Shown here in pieces: positions 6,556 through 11,826 of a stretch of 11,826 bases of DNA. A model generated the notes under the pieces. It did not search any database and had not been told where the DNA came from. It saw only the letters and a program-made list of their open reading frames with translations. The position numbers and the translations under genes are program-made. The DNA is from Pseudomonadota bacterium (GTDB taxonomy: Bacteria; Pseudomonadota; Gammaproteobacteria; Burkholderiales; Burkholderiaceae_C). Location: contig JAUPTP010000026.1 in assembly GCA_030918015.1 (NCBI GenBank), forward strand, positions 1-11,826, given 5' to 3'. Position 1 is the stretch's first letter, and every line of letters begins with the position of its first letter.

Positions 6556-7785
6556 TCAGGGGGAGCGTGCCGGGATGGGCTCGGGCAGCGGGGCCTGTGG
6601 CGGCCCCGGCTCGGCCAGCCACAGCAGCCACAGCAGGTCGCTGACCTGGAAGGGCCAGGGAAAGGGGTTGGCCGGCTGCAGCCAGGCCTGGCGGGCGCGG
6701 GCGAGCCAGGTCTCGGCCGCGCGGGTGTTGCCGCTGCAGTGGGCGGCGACCGCCGCGGCCGGCCACCAGAAGCCGGCCGGGTCGACATTGCGGCGCGGCC
6801 AGTCGGTCCAGCGGGTCGCCACGCCGGTCCAGGCGTCCTGGGCCTGCGCGCGGGTGCGGGTGTCCTCGGGCGGGCTCCACAGCAGCGGCCAGGCCTGGGC
6901 CATCACGTCCGGATACCAGCGGCTGGCGTCCACCGGGCCGGCGTCGGCGCTGGTGCGCCAGCGCCGGGCGGCGGGCTGCCAGAGCACCTGCTCGATGCCC
7001 TGGCGGGTGCGCAGCTCGCGCTCGCGGCTGAGCGCGGCCACCGCCGGCTGACGCCAGACCGACTGCTGCAGCTCGGCCAGCGCGCGCCAGCCCGCGGCGA
7101 CCTCGACCGCGTCCATCAGGTAGCTGGCCGGGTGATCGCGCTTGGCGTGGCTGAGGCCGTCGGGCTGCTGCAGCTGGGCCAGCGTCGTGGCTGCGCGGCG
7201 GAAGGCCTGCTCCACGGCGGGATCGCGCAGCAGCGCGGCGTCGCCGCCGTGGCGCAGGTAGGCCTGCGCGAGCAGGAACATCGAGGCGATGGTGCTGTCG
7301 GTGGCATCGATCTGGCGGCAGTGGCGCGGCTCGATGTCGGGCGGACAGACCGTCATCTCGCGGCCGTCGGCGCTGATCCAGCGGTCGTGCAGCACGCCGC
7401 GGTCCTGGCCGTCGACCGGCAGGTGGCGGATCTGCCAGCGCAGCCAGCGCCCGGCCTCGTTGCGCAGCGTCGGGTCGATGCGCAGCGCGCCGATCAGGCC
7501 CAGATTGGCCTCGTAGGCGGCGATGTGGTGCCAGGCGCGGCCGGAGGCATCGATGTGTGCGGGCGAGAGCGTGCGCCGGATCGCGCCGTCGCTCACCTGG
7601 CCGGGGGCGCGCACCACCAGGCGGCGCATCATCAGCACCGCCGCGTCCCGGAAGGCCGGGTCGACCAGCGTGCCGCCCGCGCAGCCGCTGTCGAGGGGCG
7701 GCGCGACCGCGGCGCCCGCGCCCAGGCTCTGCAGTCCCAGGGACAAGGCCAGCGCGAGGCCCAGGGTCCGGCGCGGGGTCCTCAT
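6556..7785 (-). CDS. Secreted helical protein, putative six-hairpin glycosidase/lyase
   Basis: This 409-residue protein has a signal peptide (MRTPRRTLGLALAL, cleavage near residue 26). It continues as an all-helical, Trp-rich sequence whose repeated helix pairs resemble the (alpha/alpha)6 toroids of glycoside hydrolases and polysaccharide lyases. Candidate active-site segments are DATDST (160-165), MDAVEV (224-229) and RWYPDV (289-294), plus WW at 340-341. I do not recognise a defined family. A periplasmic hydrolase or lyase is a standard part of synthase-dependent exopolysaccharide systems (BcsZ for cellulose, AlgL for alginate, the PgaB and PelA hydrolase domains), which fits the neighbours. 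Its ATG overlaps the preceding stop by 4 bases (ATGA), showing translational coupling to the membrane protein. The deacetylase follows after a 74-base gap. It could also be an inactive structural toroid. Confidence 0.72.
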   Translation of the reverse strand: MRTPRRTLGLALALSLGLQSLGAGAAVAPPLDSGCAGGTLVDPAFRDAAVLMMRRLVVRAPGQVSDGAIRRTLSPAHIDASGRAWHHIAAYEANLGLIGALRIDPTLRNEAGRWLRWQIRHLPVDGQDRGVLHDRWISADGREMTVCPPDIEPRHCRQIDATDSTIASMFLLAQAYLRHGGDAALLRDPAVEQAFRRAATTLAQLQQPDGLSHAKRDHPASYLMDAVEVAAGWRALAELQQSVWRQPAVAALSRERELRTRQGIEQVLWQPAARRWRTSADAGPVDASRWYPDVMAQAWPLLWSPPEDTRTRAQAQDAWTGVATRWTDWPRRNVDPAGFWWPAAAVAAHCSGNTRAAETWLARARQAWLQPANPFPWPFQVSDLLWLLWLAEPGPPQAPLPEPIPARSP

Positions 7786-8615
7786 CGGGCCCCCAGTCGC
7801 CGCAGCGTGCGGGCATTGGCCAGGCTGACCGCCCAGCCGTAGATCGCCACGAAGCCGATGATGGCGATCATCACCCCGAACAGCAGCTGCAGCAGCGGCA
7901 TGGCCAGCAGCCCGGCGTGGTGCAGCACCAGCGCATGCGTGGCGTACAGCAGCGGCGCCAGCAGCACCAGCCAGGCCCAGGTCAGCAGCGTCGTGCCCAG
8001 CCGCACCCACCAGCTGATGTCGAACAGCCACAGCGTGGGCAGGTGGATCCACGGCGCCAGCAGCATCAGCGCCCAGCATTGCTGCAGCCCGTGGCCGATG
8101 TGCTCGCGCACCGTGTGCGGGAAGCTCGCCGGCCACACGGCGAAGAACAGCACCGCCGAGCCGTGGATGATCGCCACCAGGCGCAGCAGGTACATCGCCG
8201 GCCGCCCCGCGTCGGGCAGCAGCCCCGAGGCCCACCACAGCGCCACCACGCCGATCGCGTTGAAGGCCAGCGTGCGCGGGTCGGGCGTCTCGGCGAAGAA
8301 GTCGATCGCCGGGGTGGCGATCATGAAGGGCAGATCGCCGTGGCGCAGCGCCGCGGGGAAGCGCCCGGCCAGCTCCAGGTGGTCCATCCACCACAGCAGC
8401 TGCAGGCTCCAGAGCTCGGCCAGCGGCTCGCGCAGCAGCAGCAGGACGCCGGTCAGCAGCAGGGCCAGCAGCAGCGACTTGAGCAGCCGGCGGTGCGGCA
8501 GCTGCAGGCCCCAGATGGAGCGGTGCATCGCGATGCGGCCGCCGCGGTGGCCGTGGTGGCGCAGCTCGCCCAGCACCGAGTGCTGCGTGCTGTCGGTGAA
8601 GTCGGGACGCGCCAC
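7782..8615 (-). CDS. Unrecognised multi-pass inner-membrane protein
   Basis: I do not recognise this family. The protein is predicted to have about six membrane segments, in order near LLKSLLLALLLTGVLLLL, LAFNAIGVVALWWASGLL, YLLRLVAIIHGSAVLFF, CWALMLLAPWIHLPTLWLF, LLTWAWLVLLAPLLYATHAL and LLFGVMIAIIGFVAIYGWAV. There is a Trp-rich loop of about 50 residues after the first segment and several His residues at membrane borders (IIHG, REHIGHG, PWIHLP). The start is set at GTG 8615, two bases after the previous stop. The 87 bases between it and the internal ATG at 8528 (residue 30) are open in frame, with G or C in almost every third codon position, as expected of coding DNA. The ATG is the alternative start and would give 248 residues. 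Its stop overlaps the next start. The location suggests a role in polymer synthesis, modification or transport across the inner membrane. Confidence 0.75.
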   Translation of the reverse strand: MARPDFTDSTQHSVLGELRHHGHRGGRIAMHRSIWGLQLPHRRLLKSLLLALLLTGVLLLLREPLAELWSLQLLWWMDHLELAGRFPAALRHGDLPFMIATPAIDFFAETPDPRTLAFNAIGVVALWWASGLLPDAGRPAMYLLRLVAIIHGSAVLFFAVWPASFPHTVREHIGHGLQQCWALMLLAPWIHLPTLWLFDISWWVRLGTTLLTWAWLVLLAPLLYATHALVLHHAGLLAMPLLQLLFGVMIAIIGFVAIYGWAVSLANARTLRRLGAR

Positions 8616-8617
8616 GG

Positions 8618-9421
8618 TCACATCTGCATGAACACGCCACCGCCCAGCGTCGTGCGGCGGTAGCTGGGGTTGATGTAGCGCTCGGCGCGCAGCACCACGC
8701 CCCAGTCGGGCGCCAGCCACCAGCGCCAGTCGGCCCCCAGCGTCGTGCTGGCGAAGTCGACCGGCAGCGCCGTGTCGCCCATGACCAGCCAGGCCTCGCG
8801 GCCGTGCGCGACGCGCAGCGCCAGGCTCTGGCGGCCTTCCTCGCCCAGGCTCACCGCCAGCCAGGGCATGGTGGAGTGCACGTTGCCGGGGCGGCTGCGG
8901 TTGAGGGTGGCGCCCAGCTCGAAGACCGCGAAGTGGTTGGCGTAGTAGTTGACCGAGATCCGCAGGCCGCTGTCGCTGCGGCCGGCGTCGAAGCGGGCGT
9001 GGTAGCCGCCCAGCGTGGTCACCCAGCGCCGCTCGGCGCCCCACTTGCGCGAGACGGCGCCGTCGATGCGCGAGCGGTTCCAGTTCGGGCCGCCCCAGCC
9101 GCCGGCCAGCGCGCCGCTGACGAACCAGTCCTCGTCGAGGGTGCGGGTCACGCCGGCGGCGGCGATGCCGCCGCGCTCGCCGAACTTGCGCTCCTGCATC
9201 AGCTCGGCGTTGACCACCGTCTCCTGGCCCAGGGCCCAGCTGCCGCGCAGGTGGGTGCTCTGGCCGTCGGACAGGCCGGCGCTCAGGCGGCTGGCGCTGC
9301 CGCCCAGCTCCAGGGTGTCGCGGGCTTGTGCGGGCAGGGCGCATGCGGCCACGGCCAGCGCCGCGGCCAGCGCGGCCGGGCGCAGGGACAGGGAAATGGA
9401 AAGGGTGCGTATCGAGGTCAT
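8618..9421 (-). CDS. Outer-membrane beta-barrel protein, YaiO-like
   Basis: This 267-residue protein has a signal peptide (cleavage near AQA/RD, about residue 47). The rest is short amphipathic beta strands with turns rich in Gly, Asp and Asn, as in a small outer-membrane barrel. Strand-like segments include DTLELGGSASRLS, FVSGALAGGWGG, LRISVNYYANHFAVFELGATLN, STTLGADWRWWLA and RRTTLGGGVFMQM. The pattern and length resemble the YaiO family of barrels, which occur beside exopolysaccharide genes and resemble the export barrels of such systems. The terminal residue is Met, not the usual aromatic, although a Phe sits three positions before. There is no TPR scaffold, unlike PgaA, BcsC or PelB. The start at ATG 9421 follows the wecB stop by 14 bases. 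The probable role is a polymer exit channel; a structural or adhesin barrel is possible. Confidence 0.8.
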   Translation of the reverse strand: MTSIRTLSISLSLRPAALAAALAVAACALPAQARDTLELGGSASRLSAGLSDGQSTHLRGSWALGQETVVNAELMQERKFGERGGIAAAGVTRTLDEDWFVSGALAGGWGGPNWNRSRIDGAVSRKWGAERRWVTTLGGYHARFDAGRSDSGLRISVNYYANHFAVFELGATLNRSRPGNVHSTMPWLAVSLGEEGRQSLALRVAHGREAWLVMGDTALPVDFASTTLGADWRWWLAPDWGVVLRAERYINPSYRRTTLGGGVFMQM

Positions 9422-9435
9422 CGCAGGGATCCGGT

Positions 9436-10614
9436 TCACAGGCCGAGGTCGCGCTGCAGCACGTCGGCGATCTGCCGCGCGGTGGTGCCGTCGCCGAAGG
9501 GGTTGGTGGCGTCGCGCATGCGCTGCAGGCCCGCGCCGTCGGGCTCGGCGAGCAGGCCCGAGACGGTCGAGACGATGCGATTGCGGTCGGTGCCGACGAT
9601 CAGGCCGGCGCCGGCGTCGATCAGCTCGGGGCGCTCGGTGGTGTTGCGCAGCACCAGCACCGGGCAGGACAGCGCCGCGCCTTCCTCCTGGATGCCGCCG
9701 GAGTCGGTCAGCGCCAGCACGCTGCGGTGCAGGCACCACAGCAGCGCGGGATAGTCGAGCGGCTCGCACAGGGTGAGGCGGCCCTCCAGGGCGGGCACCT
9801 TGGCGGCCAGCTCGGCATGGACCGCGTCGCGCACCGCCGGGTTGCCGTGCACCGGCCAGACCACGGCGACGTCCGGATGCGCCTCCAGCAGCTGCGCCAC
9901 CGCCTGCGCGATCGAGGCGATGCCCTCGCCCCAGTTCTCGCGCCGGTGCGCGGTCACGGTGATCAGACGCCAGCGGGCCAGCTCCAGGCCCTGGCGCAGC
10001 GGCTCGAGCGCGGCCGGCAGCACGGTGGCCCCTTCGGCCAGCAGCGCGTCCACCCGCGCGGTGCCCTGCAGCGCGGCGTCCACCGCGGTGTTGCCCACGA
10101 CATGCACGCCGGCGCGGATGCCCTCGCGGTCGAGGTTGCCGGCGGCGCGGTCGGTCGGCGAGAAGTGCCAGCGCGACAGCCGCGCGGTCAGCTCGCGGTT
10201 CATCTCCTCGGGGAAGGGCTCGCGGTGGTTGAAGGTGCGCAGACCCGCCTCGACATGGCCGACCGGCACGCCCTGGTAGAAGGCCGCCTGCGCCGAGGCC
10301 AGCGTGCTGGTGGTGTCGCCATGCACCAGCACCGCGGCCGGGCGGGTGCGCTCGAACACCGCGGCCAGCCCCTCGAGCAGCAGCGCGTTCAGGTGCGAGA
10401 GCTCGCCGCTGCGGCGCTCGAGCGTCACCTCGTGCTCCGGCTCGATGCCGAAGAACTCGTACAGCGGCTGCGCCATCTCGCGGTGCTGGCCGGTGTGCAC
10501 CCAGGCCACCGGCAGGCCGCGGCGGCGCAGCTCGGCATGCAGCGGCGCCATCTTGATGATCTCGGGACGGGTGCCGACGGAGATGAGGATCGGTGCAGCA
10601 GGGGTGGCGGTCAT
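9436..10614 (-). CDS. wecB: UDP-N-acetylglucosamine 2-epimerase (non-hydrolysing)
   Basis: This cytosolic enzyme interconverts UDP-GlcNAc and UDP-ManNAc, supplying ManNAc for envelope polysaccharides. The 392-residue protein has the full family pattern: SVGTRPEIIKMAPL (12-25), VHGDTTST with Asp100, HVEAGLRT with Glu122, FPEEMNR with Glu136, TAHRREN with His223, PVHGNP and LTDSGGIQEE (302-311). These match E. coli Asp95, Glu117, Glu131 and His213, so it should be active. The ATG at 10614 is fixed by a strong AGGAG site 6 bases upstream; the open frame further upstream is a shadow inside the neighbour. No wecC-like ManNAcA dehydrogenase is present in the window, so UDP-ManNAc itself, or a product made elsewhere, may be the polymer precursor. 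It sits in the middle of the exopolysaccharide run, which suggests a dedicated copy separate from any O-antigen or ECA locus. Confidence 0.95.
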   Translation of the reverse strand: MTATPAAPILISVGTRPEIIKMAPLHAELRRRGLPVAWVHTGQHREMAQPLYEFFGIEPEHEVTLERRSGELSHLNALLLEGLAAVFERTRPAAVLVHGDTTSTLASAQAAFYQGVPVGHVEAGLRTFNHREPFPEEMNRELTARLSRWHFSPTDRAAGNLDREGIRAGVHVVGNTAVDAALQGTARVDALLAEGATVLPAALEPLRQGLELARWRLITVTAHRRENWGEGIASIAQAVAQLLEAHPDVAVVWPVHGNPAVRDAVHAELAAKVPALEGRLTLCEPLDYPALLWCLHRSVLALTDSGGIQEEGAALSCPVLVLRNTTERPELIDAGAGLIVGTDRNRIVSTVSGLLAEPDGAGLQRMRDATNPFGDGTTARQIADVLQRDLGL

Positions 10615-10620
10615 GTCGGG

Positions 10621-10625
10621 CTCCT
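10621..10625 (-). promoter_or_regulatory. Strong ribosome binding site of wecB
   Basis: AGGAG on the reverse strand lies 6 bases from the ATG at 10614. It is the clearest Shine-Dalgarno sequence in the operon and settles the wecB start against a long upstream open frame. The gap from the deacetylase stop is 53 bases, so wecB is translated independently of its upstream neighbour. Confidence 0.8.
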
Positions 10626-10667
10626 GGGGAGGGGACGGATGGGGGAAAAAGCGGGAGGCGGGCGGGG

Positions 10668-11826
10668 TCAGGCGGGCAGGGCGTCGAGGCGCACCGTCAG
10701 CGTGTGGCCACCGCTGGCGCGGATGCGCCAGCGCGTGCCCTGGCGATCGATCCGGGCGTCGCCGGTCAGCACGGTCGGGCGGGCGTGGCGGGCGGCCGGC
10801 AGCAGCCAGGTCAGGCCGGCGAGCGATTCGGCATGGCTCGCCTGGAGCTGCAGGCCGGTGCCCTGGGGCTGCAGCGACCATTGCGTGGCCAGCCGGCGCC
10901 GGGCGAAGCGGGTGTACTGGTCCATCGTCATCCAGCGCAGCCGTCCCGCCTCGGTCAGCGCGCGGCTGTGGCGCAGCCATTCCTGGAAGGCGCGCGGGTA
11001 CATGACCAGGCCGATCGGGTGGAAATAGACCAGGCGCAGCGTGCCCTGGTCGGCGCAGAAGTCGGAGACCGCGTCGAGCCAGTCGGCCACGACCTGCTCG
11101 GGCAGGCCGCTGGCGCGCGCCTCCTCGAACGAGGCCTGCCTGCCGAAGCCCAGCACCGGAAAGCTCCACAGGTCAGGCCGCGGCACGCGACCGTCCTGGA
11201 AGCTGCGCGTCGGCGCCATGCCGGTGTCGCCGGTGAAGTAGTACGAGCCGATGCCGTTGTCCTGCAGCCAGCCGCTCACCCAGGCCGGGTGGTTGCCCAC
11301 CGGGGCGGAGTACTCCCGCACCGGGCGGCCGCTGAAGCGCTCGATCGCGCGGAGGTTGCGCTCGATCAGCTCGGCGGCCTGCGCGCGCGGCATCGTGCCC
11401 ACCTCGGCGCCGAACTGGTTGTGGATCCAGCCGCCGTGGCTGCCGATCTCGTGGCCCTGCGCGGCCAGGCGCTGCACCCAGGCCTGCGCCTGCGGGTTGC
11501 CCGGCAGGTCCATGCCGCGGCCGTCTCCGGGCCGGTCGACGTCCGGGCCCACGGTCAGGTGGATCGAATAGGGGCCCAGGCCGGGGTCGAAGGCCCCCAG
11601 CTCGGCTGCGCGCTCGAGCGCGGGCAGCGCCTTGCGGTCGTCGACATGCCAGTTCATGATCACCGCGCCGATGCCCTCGGGCACCGGCGACAGCTGCGGC
11701 AGCCCGGCCAGATCGCGCGCGAAATGCTGCAGGAAGGCGTGCAGCAGCAGCCCGTCGGTGGAGAGCTTGAGCTGGGTGAGCGGCAGGTTGACGAACAGCA
11801 CCTGGCCGGCGCCGAGCGCGCGCTCG
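10668..11826 (-). CDS. Large polysaccharide deacetylase-like protein, paralogue 2, 5' end outside window
   Basis: This is the C-terminal 386 residues of a protein paralogous to the deacetylase at 4274-6481. The frame continues to the right edge with GAGQVLFVNLPL, matching GSGQVLFVNLPL of the paralogue, so the N-terminal domains lie outside. The NodB-like motifs are kept: NWHVDD (the two Asp codons at 11637-11642), SHGGWIHN with the same H-x4-H spacing (11421-11438), YSAPVGNHPAW and YFHPIG. A final beta-rich domain parallels that of paralogue 1 (both contain a TWLLP segment). After HVDD the sequence is Arg-Lys where paralogue 1 has Gly-Asp, so the active-site rim differs. It is the first gene visible in the leftward run, 53 bases before wecB. 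It probably acts in the periplasm on the same polymer, perhaps at a different position or stage. Confidence 0.83.
   Translation of the reverse strand, partial: ERALGAGQVLFVNLPLTQLKLSTDGLLLHAFLQHFARDLAGLPQLSPVPEGIGAVIMNWHVDDRKALPALERAAELGAFDPGLGPYSIHLTVGPDVDRPGDGRGMDLPGNPQAQAWVQRLAAQGHEIGSHGGWIHNQFGAEVGTMPRAQAAELIERNLRAIERFSGRPVREYSAPVGNHPAWVSGWLQDNGIGSYYFTGDTGMAPTRSFQDGRVPRPDLWSFPVLGFGRQASFEEARASGLPEQVVADWLDAVSDFCADQGTLRLVYFHPIGLVMYPRAFQEWLRHSRALTEAGRLRWMTMDQYTRFARRRLATQWSLQPQGTGLQLQASHAESLAGLTWLLPAARHARPTVLTGDARIDRQGTRWRIRASGGHTLTVRLDALPA

Noticed and set aside
4268..7051. 927-codon + strand open frame opposite the deacetylase and helical protein
   Set aside because: It has shadow composition (Val/Ala/Gly/His/Arg/Gln-rich), no start signal or domain, and it crosses two real genes and their gap.
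6482..7816. Long upstream extension of the deacetylase frame (to 7816)
   Set aside because: The extension runs through the helical protein gene in another frame and has Arg/Ala/Pro-rich shadow composition. A proper signal peptide starts at the ATG at 6481.
9328..11028. 566-codon + strand frame opposite wecB and the right-hand deacetylase
   Set aside because: It is a shadow of well-supported genes on the minus strand and has no recognisable motif.
10615..11169. Upstream extension of the wecB frame to 11169
   Set aside because: It lies within the coding region of the right-hand deacetylase. A strong AGGAG site and the family-typical N-terminus place the start at 10614.

Overview
The window is very GC-rich, with third codon positions almost all G or C. 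It is densely coding, apart from one divergent intergenic region of about 460 bases, and looks chromosomal. The gene set (RGG-tailed DEAD-box helicase, MgsA, HugZ-type protein, secreted Tim44-like protein, small S4 protein) and base composition fit a Betaproteobacterium, probably Burkholderiales of the Leptothrix/Sphaerotilus/Rubrivivax type. That placement is inferred from family content, not from a marker gene. No mobile element, tRNA, rRNA, CRISPR array or clear Rho-independent terminator was seen.

Left part (1-4245), housekeeping and accessory genes. A DEAD-box RNA helicase runs leftwards off the window edge, ending in a long Arg/Gly-rich tail. Across a 459-base divergent spacer with several inverted repeats lies mgsA (methylglyoxal synthase), the only rightward gene. 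It converges on a leftward pair 13 bases apart: a HugZ/HutZ-like split-barrel protein and a secreted, membrane-anchored Tim44-like protein. Next comes a 76-residue S4 RNA-binding protein.

Right part (4274-11826), a leftward run of six genes that reads as part of an exopolysaccharide production and export operon. In transcription order it contains: a large NodB-like polysaccharide deacetylase (5' end outside the window); UDP-GlcNAc 2-epimerase (WecB type, makes UDP-ManNAc); a small outer-membrane beta-barrel resembling the YaiO family; an unrecognised multi-pass inner-membrane protein; a secreted all-helical protein resembling six-hairpin glycosidases; and a second large deacetylase paralogous to the first. 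Four of the genes are nearly contiguous (14-base gap, 2-base gap, 4-base overlap).

Working model (inference): WecB supplies UDP-ManNAc to a synthase not present here, probably upstream beyond the right edge. The polymer crosses the periplasm, is deacetylated by the two NodB-like enzymes and trimmed by the helical hydrolase, then leaves through the barrel. The nearest known logic is the synthase-dependent systems (Pga, Pel, Bcs) and the E. coli WecB/NfrA/NfrB phage N4 receptor glycan. The exact gene combination, the deacetylase variant motif and the unknown membrane protein make this the part of the window most likely to be undescribed.
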